A DNA stretch of 5,363 nt. Origin: Gammaproteobacteria bacterium (GTDB lineage: Bacteria; Pseudomonadota; Gammaproteobacteria; Pseudomonadales; Pseudomonadaceae). Shown one piece after another: positions 1 to 5,363 of this stretch. Every line of letters begins with the position of its first letter. Position 1 is the first letter of the stretch. The translations under genes and the position numbers were made by a program. The DNA lies in NCBI GenBank assembly GCA_012735335.1, contig JAAYHO010000180.1:1-5363 (forward strand), given 5' to 3'. Under the pieces are notes generated by a model, which ran no database searches, was not told where the DNA came from, and was given only the letters and a program-made list of their open reading frames with translations.

Positions 1-559
1 TGTCGCCGTTGTACTCATGCAGGCGCTTGACCGCCCAGGGCGACATGATGCTGTTGAGGTAGCGCTGCGGGATGCCGTAGTCCTCCTCCAGGATGTGGCC
101 GTCCTCGGTGGCATTGAACAGCCCCAGTGGCGACTCGAACACCGGTGAGTCCTTGATCGCGTAGAAGGGTACCTGCTGCATCAGCGCCTTGAGTTTCTCG
201 GCAATCGACGACTTGCCACCGCCGACCGGACCCAGCAGATAGAGGATCTGCTTGCGCTCTTCCAGCCCCTGGGCAGCGTGCTTGAAGAAGGAGACGATGC
301 GCTCTACTGCCTCTTCCATGCCGTGGAAGTCGGCAAACGCCGGGTAGCGCTTGATCACCTTGTTGGAGAAGATCCGCGACAGCCGGGGATCCAGTGAGGT
401 ATCGATCAGTTCCGGCTCGCCGATGGCCATCAGCAGACGTTCAGCGGCTGAGGCGTAGGTTGCCGGCTCGGCCTTGCACAGCTCAAGGTATTCCTGGAGG
501 GACATCTCCTCCTGCTGGGTGGTCTCGAAACGACTCTGGAAATGACTGAATATGCTCAT
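1..559 (-). CDS. prkA: PrkA (YeaG-type) serine protein kinase, N-terminal part; runs off the left edge
   Basis: The first 186 residues are present, out of roughly 640 usual for the family. PrkA is a cytoplasmic protein kinase made of an N-terminal AAA+ ATPase-like domain and a C-terminal kinase domain; only the AAA part is in view. The protein opens MSIFSHFQSRFE and has a Walker A motif, GPVGGGKSS, at residues 110-118, then KDSPVFESPLGLF (136-148) and YGIPQRYLNSIMSPWAVKRL (161-180), all typical of PrkA. The ATG at 559-557 is preceded by GAGGT (570-566) at 6-nt spacing, a good ribosome-binding site. It is separated from apaH by 293 bp, so it probably has its own promoter. In related bacteria prkA leads an operon with yeaH and ycgB (spoVR-like), tied to nitrogen limitation (sigma54/NtrC) and stationary phase; those genes would lie left of the window. 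Identity is clear; regulation here is inferred. Confidence 0.97.
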   Translation of the reverse strand, partial: MSIFSHFQSRFETTQQEEMSLQEYLELCKAEPATYASAAERLLMAIGEPELIDTSLDPRLSRIFSNKVIKRYPAFADFHGMEEAVERIVSFFKHAAQGLEERKQILYLLGPVGGGKSSIAEKLKALMQQVPFYAIKDSPVFESPLGLFNATEDGHILEEDYGIPQRYLNSIMSPWAVKRLHEYNGD

Positions 560-651
560 GGCGTGACCTCGCTGTTACCAGGGTTGAGATCCGGTGCTTC
601 CGAGAAGGAACCCACCTGCCACGCAGCGAAGGGCGAACACAGTAGTGACAT
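556..651 (-). CDS. Possible 31-residue leader peptide upstream of prkA
   Basis: A short frame starts with ATG at 651-649, encodes MSLLCSPFAAWQVGSFSEAP and eleven more residues ending in VTP, and stops with TGA at 558-556. That stop overlaps the prkA start as ATGA, the arrangement usual for translational coupling. A G-rich run (GGGGG, 660-656) lies 4 bases upstream of the ATG and could serve as a ribosome-binding site. I do not recognise the peptide; it has no clear signal sequence, membrane segment or run of one amino acid of the attenuator type. An open frame of this length can occur by chance in GC-rich DNA, and prkA has its own GAGGT site, so coupling is not required. If the sigma54-like element at 606-621 is the real promoter, this ATG would not be on the transcript. 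Confidence 0.3.
   Translation of the reverse strand: MSLLCSPFAAWQVGSFSEAPDLNPGNSEVTP
606..621 (-). promoter_or_regulatory. Imperfect sigma54 (-24/-12) promoter candidate for prkA
   Basis: The minus strand reads TGGCAGGTGGGTTCCT. Against the consensus TGGCAC-N5-TTGCW this keeps TGGCA and TT-C-T at the correct spacing, but has G for C in the -24 block and C for G in the -12 GC pair. Transcription would start near 595, giving a leader of about 36 nt, a sensible distance. The related yeaGH operon of enteric bacteria is known to use sigma54. No clear two-armed NtrC site was found upstream. The -12 mismatch is serious, so this is only a candidate. Confidence 0.27.
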
Positions 652-668
652 GCAATCCCCCATTACTG
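640..668 (-). other. Inverted repeat enclosing the start of the leader reading frame
   Basis: On the minus strand CAGTAATG (668-661) faces CACTACTG (647-640), giving an 8-bp stem with one A-C mismatch around a 13-nt loop. The loop holds part of the G run and the ATG at 651-649. In RNA it would present or mask the putative start site. As plus-strand RNA the mismatch would become a G-U wobble. Stem arms are read directly; folding and function are inferred. Confidence 0.35.
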
Positions 669-693
669 CCTGTCAGACAAGGCCTGAGAGTGC

Positions 694-721
694 GTCGAAG
701 GCAGCTTGGGTGCACTTCGAC
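694..721 (-). other. 7-bp hairpin in the prkA upstream region
   Basis: GTCGAAG (minus strand, 721-715) pairs perfectly with CTTCGAC (700-694) around a 14-nt segment. A further inner TGC/GCA pairing is possible with a one-base bulge. It is not followed by a T run, so it is unlikely to be an intrinsic terminator. It could be part of a structured leader or a dyad bound by a regulator. Confidence 0.4.
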
Positions 722-739
722 CGCTCCCCTGTTATCGGA

Positions 740-755
740 AGCCGGCGAACCGGCT
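740..755 (-). terminator. GC-rich hairpin with UUCG loop; weak terminator candidate after apaH
   Basis: The minus strand reads AGCCGG-TTCG-CCGGCT, a perfect 6-bp stem with a UUCG tetraloop, about 100 bp beyond the apaH stop. It is the most stable simple hairpin in the gap and the best candidate for ending the lptD-apaH transcript. The following bases (TCCGATAAC) are not a T tract, so an intrinsic terminator is doubtful. It may instead be a leader stem or protect an mRNA end. The plus-strand side is followed by CTGCTTTATTG, also a poor tract. Confidence 0.35.
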
Positions 756-780
756 CTGCTTTATTGATTGCCTTGACTTC

Positions 781-787
781 AGGATAG
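781..787 (-). promoter_or_regulatory. SigmaS-like -10 box candidate for prkA
   Basis: The minus strand reads CTATCCT followed by GAAG, close to the sigmaS/sigma70 extended -10 sequence CTATACT. No good -35 hexamer lies 17 bp upstream, which sigmaS tolerates. An AT-rich segment begins about 24 bp upstream (811-830), where an UP element could sit. Start of transcription would be near 774, giving a leader of about 215 nt that contains all three hairpins and the 31-codon frame. Control of prkA by sigmaS is known in enteric bacteria; here it is inferred. Confidence 0.27.
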
Positions 788-811
788 TTGGTTTTGCGCG
801 TCCGGTTGGGG

Positions 812-825
812 ATATTGGAAAATAT
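812..825. repeat. Small AT-rich inverted repeat
   Basis: ATATT-GGAA-AATAT forms a 5-bp inverted repeat in the most AT-rich part of the gap, 28-41 bp beyond the apaH stop. It could be an operator half-pair or part of an UP element for a prkA promoter, or it may be chance. No regulator is proposed. Confidence 0.3.
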
Positions 826-852
826 TTAGTGCGGAGGGAACAGCCGTCTGGC

Positions 853-1665
853 TCAGTGGCGGCACTTGCAATGCAGCTTTTCGCCGCTGTCGACATCCAT
901 CAGGGTCAGTTCGTTGCCCCACACACAGCCGGTGTCCAGCGCATGGATGCCGGGGATGCTGACCTTGCCCTCCAGCGCGGCCCAGTGGCCGAAGATGATT
1001 CGCGTGTCGGGGTCGTGGCGGGGCAGCTTGAACCAGGCCGAATAGCCCTTGGGCGCATCGCCGGGACCTTCCTTGGATTTCAGGTCCAGAGTGCCATCGG
1101 CTTTGCAGAAACGCATGCGGGTCAGATAGTTGGTGATCACCCGCAGCCGGGTGGTGCCCTGCAGGTCGTCGCTCCAGCAGGCTGGCTCGTTGCCGTACAT
1201 TTCATCCAGGAACCAGGACAGTTGCTCGTCACAGCGCAGCACCGCCTCCACCTCGGCGGCATACCGGCGGGTCTGTTCCACGCTCCATACCGGCGGTACA
1301 CCGGCATGGGTCATGATCAGGTTACGGCTGCTGTCGAAGTGGGCCATGGGCCGCTGGCGCAGGTTGTGCAGCAGTTGCCGGCTGTCCGGGGCATCCAGAA
1401 TCGGCAGCAGGGTATCGGACCTGCGCAGGCGCTTGCGGTCGCAGGCGGCGGCCAGCAGGTGCAGGTCGTGGTTGCCCAGCACGCTGATGCAGGCATTGCC
1501 CAGGGCATCGATGAAGCGCAGGGTCTCCAGCGAGGCCGGACCACGGTTGACCAGATCGCCCACCGCCCACAGGGTGTCCTGCGACGGATTGAAGTCGACC
1601 TTCTTCAACAGGCATTTCAGCGGTTTGAGGCAGCCCTGAATATCGCCTACCGCGTATACAGCCAT
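853..1665 (-). CDS. apaH: Bis(5'-nucleosyl)-tetraphosphatase, symmetrical (Ap4A hydrolase)
   Basis: ApaH is a cytoplasmic metal-dependent phosphoesterase that cleaves Ap4A to two ADP; in enteric bacteria it also removes Np4-type caps from mRNA. The 270-residue protein is about the usual length. The calcineurin-type metal ligands are in order: GDIQGC (7-12), GDLVNRG (36-42), GNHD (64-67), THAG (119-122) and GHWA (227-230), followed by DTGCVWG (244-250), the ApaH-type C-terminal signature. It starts at ATG 1665-1663, 8 bp after the apaG stop, with GAGG overlapping that stop at 6-nt spacing, so it is probably translated from the same mRNA. It is the last gene of the cluster. The tail carries two cysteines (CKCRH); no role is assigned. 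All catalytic motifs are intact. Confidence 0.97.
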   Translation of the reverse strand: MAVYAVGDIQGCLKPLKCLLKKVDFNPSQDTLWAVGDLVNRGPASLETLRFIDALGNACISVLGNHDLHLLAAACDRKRLRRSDTLLPILDAPDSRQLLHNLRQRPMAHFDSSRNLIMTHAGVPPVWSVEQTRRYAAEVEAVLRCDEQLSWFLDEMYGNEPACWSDDLQGTTRLRVITNYLTRMRFCKADGTLDLKSKEGPGDAPKGYSAWFKLPRHDPDTRIIFGHWAALEGKVSIPGIHALDTGCVWGNELTLMDVDSGEKLHCKCRH

Positions 1666-1673
1666 ACGGAACC

Positions 1674-2057
1674 TCAGTTGAGTGCGTTGGGACTGGCCAG
1701 CCGGAATATCGCGATCGGGGCCTGAAAACTCACGCCATCCTCGGTGATCATGCCGTAGCTGCCGCGCATGCTGCCCACCGGAGTTTCCAGCAGGCAGCCG
1801 CTGGTGTAGGTGTGGGTGGCTCCGGGCAGGATCACCGGCTGCTCGCCGATCACTCCCTCGCCGCGAACCTCCTGCACCTTGGCATTACCGTCGGTGATCA
1901 GCCAGTGCCGGTCAAGCAGCTGGGCTGCCTGCGTGCCGGTATTCTGGATGCTGATGGTGTAGGCAAAGGCGTAGCGCCGGGCCCGGGGATCCGATTGCTC
2001 GGTGAGGTAGCGGGTTTCCACACTGATGCGGATGGTGTCTGCCAGGGTATCAGTCAT
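1674..2057 (-). CDS. apaG: ApaG (DUF525) domain protein
   Basis: This 127-residue protein is a single ApaG domain, a fibronectin-III-like beta sandwich. Its biochemical role in bacteria is unsettled; early work tied it to cobalt and magnesium phenotypes, and the domain also occurs in some eukaryotic F-box proteins. Family signatures seen are [10 protein letters not shown] (47-56), [11 protein letters not shown] (64-74), [13 protein letters not shown] (76-88) and [12 protein letters not shown] (92-103). The open frame extends upstream to 2282, but that part lies out of frame inside rsmA. The ATG at 2057-2055 matches known ApaG N-termini and has GGAG 8 nt upstream. The start overlaps the last 8 bp of rsmA (ATGACTGA), suggesting coupled translation. 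Length and domain are normal for the family. Confidence 0.95.
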   Translation of the reverse strand: MTDTLADTIRISVETRYLTEQSDPRARRYAFAYTISIQNTGTQAAQLLDRHWLITDGNAKVQEVRGEGVIGEQPVILPGATHTYTSGCLLETPVGSMRGSYGMITEDGVSFQAPIAIFRLASPNALN

Positions 2058-2862
2058 TGCCGGGGCTCCGCTCACGGGCCAGGCGATTGGCCAGACGCAC
2101 GAAGCCCGCCAGATCCACCTGCTCCGGGCGCAGGGTCGGGTCCAGTCCTTCCTCGGCAATGGCTTCGGCATCCAGCAGGGGCTTGAGGGTATTGCGCAGG
2201 GTCTTGCGGCGCTGGTTGAAGGCTTCACGCACCACTGTCTCGAGCATCTCCACATCGTCGGCCGGATGGGGCAGAGTGGCATGGGGGGTCAGGCGAACTA
2301 TAGCCGAGTCTACCTTGGGCGGTGGGCTGAAGGCACCGGGACCGACGTCGAACAGGTGTTCCACCTCGCACCAGTACTGCACCATGATACCCAGGCGGCC
2401 GTAGTGGTTTTCACCGACTCCGGCGGCCAGACGCTGCACCACTTCCTTCTGCAGCATGAAATGCATATCGGCGATGCAGTCGGCCTGACTCAGCAGATGG
2501 AACATCAGCGGAGTGGAGATGTTGTAGGGGAGGTTGCCGACCACCCGCAGCTTCTCGCCCGGCTGTACCAGGGTGCGGAAGTCGAATTTCAGTGCGTCGC
2601 CCTTGTGCAGGGTGAACAGCGGATTGGTGCCGAAGTAGGCCAGCAGCCGGGTGTGCAGGTCCTTGTCCAGTTCGATCACATCCAGTCGCGCACCGCTGTC
2701 GGACAGTCCCTGGGTAAGGGCACCCTGACCGGGGCCGATCTCCACCAGATGCTGACCTTCCCGGGGCGCGATGGCCCGCAGGATGCGGTTGATCACGCCG
2801 TGATCATGCAGAAAGTTCTGACCGAAGCGCTTGCGCGCCCGGTGGGGGGCAAATTCACTCAT
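2050..2862 (-). CDS. rsmA: 16S rRNA (adenine1518-N6/adenine1519-N6)-dimethyltransferase
   Basis: RsmA (KsgA) uses S-adenosylmethionine to dimethylate two adjacent adenines in the helix 45 loop of 16S rRNA, a late step in 30S subunit maturation; its loss gives kasugamycin resistance. The 270-residue protein has the N-terminal RKRFGQNFL (10-18), the SAM-binding [10 protein letters not shown] (41-50), the acidic IELD ligand region (63-66), GDAL (88-91), the catalytic NLPYN (110-114), [10 protein letters not shown] (178-187) and the RNA-contacting [10 protein letters not shown] (215-224). All active-site motifs are intact. Its ATG overlaps the pdxA stop as ATGA (2862-2859), and its own end overlaps apaG by 8 bp. 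It therefore probably depends on read-through and coupling from pdxA. Confidence 0.98.
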   Translation of the reverse strand: MSEFAPHRARKRFGQNFLHDHGVINRILRAIAPREGQHLVEIGPGQGALTQGLSDSGARLDVIELDKDLHTRLLAYFGTNPLFTLHKGDALKFDFRTLVQPGEKLRVVGNLPYNISTPLMFHLLSQADCIADMHFMLQKEVVQRLAAGVGENHYGRLGIMVQYWCEVEHLFDVGPGAFSPPPKVDSAIVRLTPHATLPHPADDVEMLETVVREAFNQRRKTLRNTLKPLLDAEAIAEEGLDPTLRPEQVDLAGFVRLANRLARERSPGND

Positions 2863-3851
2863 GATTGGTTCCGGGCCTCGATCATGCTGATGGCGGTATG
2901 CAGGGCGACCCGCAGGCTGCCGACATCGGCCCGGCCGCTGCCGGCCAGATCCAGTGCGGTGCCGTGGTCCACCGAGGTGCGGATGATCGGCAGGCCGAGG
3001 GTGACGTTGACCGCCTGGCCGAAACCCTTGTGCTTGAGCACCGGCAGGCCCTGATCGTGGTACATGGCCAGCACCGCATCGGCCTGATCCAGGTGTCTGG
3101 GGGTGAACAGGGTGTCGGCGGGCAGCGGGCCTTCCAGCTGCATGCCCTCACTGCGCAGGCGTTCCAGCAGGGGAATGATGATGTCGATTTCCTCGCGCCC
3201 CAGGTGGCCGCCTTCCCCGGCATGGGGATTGAGGCCGCAGACCAGGATGCGCGGGGTGCTGATGCCGAACTTGCTCTGCAGGTCCGCATGCAGGATACGG
3301 ATCACCCGCTCCAGTGCCGTCGGCGTAATGGCGTCGGCCACCTCGCGCAGCGGCAGGTGGGTGGTGGCCAGTGCCACCCGCAGGCCGGGGCAGGCCAGCA
3401 TCATCACCACCTGCTCGGTGCCGGTCTGGTCGGCAAAGAATTCGGTATGTCCGGAAAAGGCCACTCCGGCATCGTTGATCACGCCCTTGTGGACCGGTGC
3501 CGTGACCACCGCAGCAAACTGCCCGTCAATGCAGCCCTGACCGCCGAGGCGCAGGGTTTCCAGCACATAGCGGGCATTGGCCGGATTCAGGATGCCCGGC
3601 TGGCAGGCAGTGGTCAGCGGTACCGGCAGTACACAGAGCTGACCGGCCTGCTGCGCGCGGGGCGGCTGGCTGGGGTCGTATTCCTGCAGCTGTACCGCCA
3701 GGCCGAGCTGGCGGGCACGTTCGGCCAGCAGGTCAGGATCGGCGATGACGACACGTTGGTGGGGGCAGGGCTCGGTGGCCAGTTGCAGACACAGGTCAGG
3801 CCCGATGCCGGCGGGTTCACCGGCAGTCAGGGCTATCGAGAACACACTCAC
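2859..3851 (-). CDS. pdxA: 4-hydroxythreonine-4-phosphate dehydrogenase (pyridoxal phosphate synthesis)
   Basis: PdxA oxidises 4-phosphohydroxy-L-threonine with NAD to a product that, after decarboxylation, PdxJ condenses with deoxyxylulose phosphate to make pyridoxine phosphate. At 330 residues it matches the E. coli enzyme (329). Seen are GEPAGIGPD (11-19), the substrate-binding SGHTEF (133-138), and the three metal-binding histidines H165 (TTHLPL), H210 (NPHAGEGG) and H265 (MYHDQG), one residue off E. coli numbering, then [14 protein letters not shown] (291-304). The start is GTG at 3851-3849, immediately after the surA TAA with no gap; a second GTG two codons on (3845-3843) is possible. 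The first fits the usual spacing to GEPAGIGP and has AAGAG 4 nt upstream. The stop overlaps rsmA by 4 bp. Confidence 0.97.
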   Translation of the reverse strand: MSVFSIALTAGEPAGIGPDLCLQLATEPCPHQRVVIADPDLLAERARQLGLAVQLQEYDPSQPPRAQQAGQLCVLPVPLTTACQPGILNPANARYVLETLRLGGQGCIDGQFAAVVTAPVHKGVINDAGVAFSGHTEFFADQTGTEQVVMMLACPGLRVALATTHLPLREVADAITPTALERVIRILHADLQSKFGISTPRILVCGLNPHAGEGGHLGREEIDIIIPLLERLRSEGMQLEGPLPADTLFTPRHLDQADAVLAMYHDQGLPVLKHKGFGQAVNVTLGLPIIRTSVDHGTALDLAGSGRADVGSLRVALHTAISMIEARNQS

Positions 3852-5144
3852 TTAACTCTTGATCTCTACGTAGGCTTCGTCGCGGATTTCCAGCAACCAG
3901 GTCTGCAGTTCTTCCTCGAACTTGCGGTTCTGCAGCAGGTTGCGTGCCTGCTGTTCGCGCATCTCATCGGTCATATCCACCTGGCGGTGATCCATGACCT
4001 GCAGGATGTGCCAGCCGAACTGGCTCTGGAACGGCGTGGTTACCTGTCCCGGTGCGGCGCTCAGCAGGGTGTCGCGGAATTCCGGCACCATGGCGTCCGG
4101 GGTTACCCAGTCGAGCGAACCGCCATTCAGTGCGGAGCCAGGGTCTTCGGAGAAGGAGCGGGCCAGGGTATCGAAGGACTCACCGCTGCTGATGCGCTCG
4201 TACAGTCGCTGGATCAGTTGTGCGGCTTCGGCTTCGCTGCGGATCTCGCTGGGCTTGATCAGGATGTGACGGACGTTGTACTCATCCACCAGCAGGTTGT
4301 CACCGCCACGCTTTTCCAGCAGCTTGAGAATATGGTAGCCGACCGGTGAGCGCAGGGGGCCGGTAATGCCGCCTATCTCCAGTTGATCCACCGCGTTGGC
4401 GAAGGCCGGGGGCAGCTGTGCCGCCTTGCGCCAGCCCAGTTCGCCGCCTTCCAGCGCGTGTTCACCACCGGAACGGCTGATCGCCAGCCCGGTGAAGTCG
4501 GCTCCGGCCAGCAGCTCCTGATGGATCTGTTCGGCCATCTCACCCTGGCGACGGGCATCCTCACTGCTGGCGGCTTCCGATACCGGCAACACTATCATCG
4601 CCAGCCGATAGTCAGCGGAGGTCTGGTAGCGGCCCATCTCCGAGTTGAGGAAGTTACGTACTTCCTGATCGCTGACCTGAATGCGCTCGGCTACCCGGCG
4701 CTGGCGCACGCGGTTGATGATCAGCTCGCGACGAACCTGCTCACGGGCATGCTGGTAGCTGATGCCATCCTGCTCCAGCGCGGCGCGGAACTGCTCCAGA
4801 TTGACGCCGTTGCGTTCGGCCAGTTGTTGCATGGTCTGGTTCAGGGTGGCGTCATCGATCTGGATACCGGCACGCTCGCCCATCTGCAGCTGGATACTCT
4901 CCAGCACCAGACGGTCCATTACCTGGGCGCGCAGCACATCGGCGGGGGGCAGGTCAGTGGCACCCCGTTCGGCCAGCTGGGAGCGGATGGTGCTCATCCG
5001 TTCCTCGACCTGGCTGGCCATGATCACGTCGTTGTCGACAATCGCGGCGACACGGTCAAGTTCGATCATCTGCGCCTGCAGACCGGTGCTGAGCAGCAGA
5101 CCGGCGCACAGGCCAACCAGTTTGGTGTGTAGCTTAAAATGCAT
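3852..5144 (-). CDS. surA: Periplasmic chaperone and peptidyl-prolyl isomerase SurA
   Basis: SurA is a periplasmic chaperone that delivers unfolded beta-barrel proteins, LptD among them, to the BAM complex. The frame is 430 residues. A Sec signal peptide is visible: basic MHFKLHTK, a hydrophobic stretch (9-20) and a likely cleavage after LQA (24). The mature protein starts with the SurA N-terminal domain ([12 protein letters not shown], 30-41, through about 160). Two parvulin domains follow, roughly 175-278 (ending [11 protein letters not shown]) and 287-386 ([10 protein letters not shown] to [11 protein letters not shown]), and then the C-terminal helix. The frame is open upstream to 5294, but ATG 5144-5142 gives a correct signal peptide, the expected length, and a GAGAG site 4 nt upstream. 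It overlaps the end of lptD by 11 bp, and pdxA follows without a gap. Confidence 0.97.
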   Translation of the reverse strand: MHFKLHTKLVGLCAGLLLSTGLQAQMIELDRVAAIVDNDVIMASQVEERMSTIRSQLAERGATDLPPADVLRAQVMDRLVLESIQLQMGERAGIQIDDATLNQTMQQLAERNGVNLEQFRAALEQDGISYQHAREQVRRELIINRVRQRRVAERIQVSDQEVRNFLNSEMGRYQTSADYRLAMIVLPVSEAASSEDARRQGEMAEQIHQELLAGADFTGLAISRSGGEHALEGGELGWRKAAQLPPAFANAVDQLEIGGITGPLRSPVGYHILKLLEKRGGDNLLVDEYNVRHILIKPSEIRSEAEAAQLIQRLYERISSGESFDTLARSFSEDPGSALNGGSLDWVTPDAMVPEFRDTLLSAAPGQVTTPFQSQFGWHILQVMDHRQVDMTDEMREQQARNLLQNRKFEEELQTWLLEIRDEAYVEIKS

Positions 5145-5363
5145 TGGACTCTCGCTGTCTGTAACCATTGATGCTTTCTTCAAGAAGCGTTTCCATGCTG
5201 CCGCCGGTAACGTTGCCGAGGCCCTTGAAGACAATCTGCAGGAAAATGCCGCGATCCGGTTCATCGTTGAGTCGCGGGTTGAGACTGGCCTCATCGTAAT
5301 CGATCCAGTAGCGGTTGATCACGCGCAATTTCCAGCAGCAACTGTCGTACTCGAATCCGCCAA
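5134..5363 (-). CDS. lptD: LPS-assembly protein LptD, C-terminal end only
   Basis: Only the last 75 residues are in the window; the start lies beyond the right edge. LptD is the outer-membrane beta barrel that, with the lipoprotein LptE, inserts lipopolysaccharide into the outer leaflet. The visible part begins [19 protein letters not shown], whose adjacent cysteines (codons at 5340-5335) correspond to the C-terminal pair that forms the essential inter-domain disulfides in E. coli LptD. Next come barrel strands around [15 protein letters not shown] and a tail ending QRESNAF. The TAA stop (5136-5134) lies 11 bp inside surA, in a different frame. Placing lptD directly before surA, its assembly chaperone, is a conserved order. 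Identity rests on the CCW motif, the strand sequence and the neighbour. Confidence 0.95.
   Translation of the reverse strand, partial: GGFEYDSCCWKLRVINRYWIDYDEASLNPRLNDEPDRGIFLQIVFKGLGNVTGGSMETLLEESINGYRQRESNAF
5144..5155 (-). promoter_or_regulatory. Ribosome-binding site that decides the surA start
   Basis: The minus strand reads GCGAGAGTCCA before ATG 5144-5142. The GAGAG core lies 4 nt from the start and inside the lptD coding end. It supports this ATG over the upstream in-frame starts at 5294, 5264 and 5168, which would place extra residues before a well-formed signal peptide. Confidence 0.6.

Larger units (their letters stand above)
560..852 (-). other. Intergenic region between apaH and prkA; probable prkA promoter and leader
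   Basis: This is the only stretch of any size without a recognised gene. Read on the minus strand from apaH it holds, in order: an AT-rich segment with a small palindrome (830-811), a sigmaS-like -10 box (787-781), a GC-rich hairpin with a UUCG loop (755-740), a second hairpin (721-694), a third (668-640) whose loop holds the start of a 31-codon frame, and a sigma54-like element (621-606) before the prkA ribosome-binding site. No glpE-like rhodanese frame is seen. The density of paired sequence suggests a structured mRNA leader or a small RNA, but no family was recognised. Confidence 0.5.

Noticed and set aside
709..721. NtrC-type activator site around GTGCAC
   Set aside because: Only one half-site is present; no partner half appears at the required spacing.
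542..787. 81-codon plus-strand frame covering the apaH-prkA gap
   Set aside because: It begins inside prkA on the opposite strand, has no good ribosome-binding site and resembles no known protein. The minus-strand features explain the region better.
842..853. AGCC-AGAC-GGCT hairpin right at the apaH stop as a terminator
   Set aside because: The stem is only 4 bp and is followed by GTTCCCTCCG without a T tract.
706..1725. 339-codon plus-strand frame opposite apaH
   Set aside because: It is antisense to an intact ApaH with all catalytic motifs, and shows no recognisable domain of its own.
2026..3054. 342-codon plus-strand frame opposite rsmA
   Set aside because: Antisense to an intact RsmA; low-complexity composition and no family motif.
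2865..4349. 494-codon open frame on the plus strand antisense to pdxA and surA
   Set aside because: It mirrors two confidently identified genes. Its protein is rich in Gln, Gly, Ala and His without domain motifs, typical of antisense frames in GC-rich DNA.
4383..5132. 249-codon plus-strand frame opposite surA
   Set aside because: Antisense to an intact SurA; no motif or plausible ribosome-binding context.
5070..5144. SurA as a lipoprotein, because of a cysteine (C13) in the signal peptide
   Set aside because: The preceding residues are VGL, with Leu just before the Cys, which does not fit a lipobox. A normal cleavage site after LQA (24) is present.

Overview
The window looks like a stretch of chromosome from a gammaproteobacterium of the Pseudomonadaceae (Pseudomonas or a close relative such as Halopseudomonas). 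The gene order lptD-surA-pdxA-rsmA-apaG-apaH followed by prkA, the high-GC coding style and the protein lengths all fit that family. This assignment rests on recall of gene order and protein motifs, not on a database search. All genes read on the minus strand, so transcription runs from the right end of the window to the left.

Right to left: positions 5363-5134 hold the last 75 codons of lptD, including its paired cysteines. Then come surA (5144-3852), pdxA (3851-2859), rsmA/ksgA (2862-2050), apaG (2057-1674) and apaH (1665-853). These six genes are packed with overlaps of 11, 4 and 8 bp, one junction with no gap and one 8-bp gap. They look like one operon with coupled translation. It joins outer-membrane biogenesis (LptD, and SurA, the chaperone that helps assemble LptD), vitamin B6 synthesis (PdxA), 16S rRNA dimethylation (RsmA), an ApaG-domain protein and Ap4A hydrolysis (ApaH).

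Positions 852-560 are the only sizeable non-coding stretch (293 bp). It separates apaH from prkA, whose first 186 codons fill 559-1 and run off the left edge. PrkA is an AAA+ serine protein kinase linked to stress and nitrogen responses. In P. aeruginosa, as I recall it, glpE lies between apaH and prkA; here no such gene is seen. The gap instead holds three successive inverted repeats, a sigmaS-like -10 box, an imperfect sigma54-like -24/-12 element and a 31-codon reading frame whose stop overlaps the prkA start as ATGA. This prkA leader is the least explained part of the window; everything else is conserved housekeeping sequence. No RNA genes, mobile elements, CRISPR arrays or frameshifts were seen.
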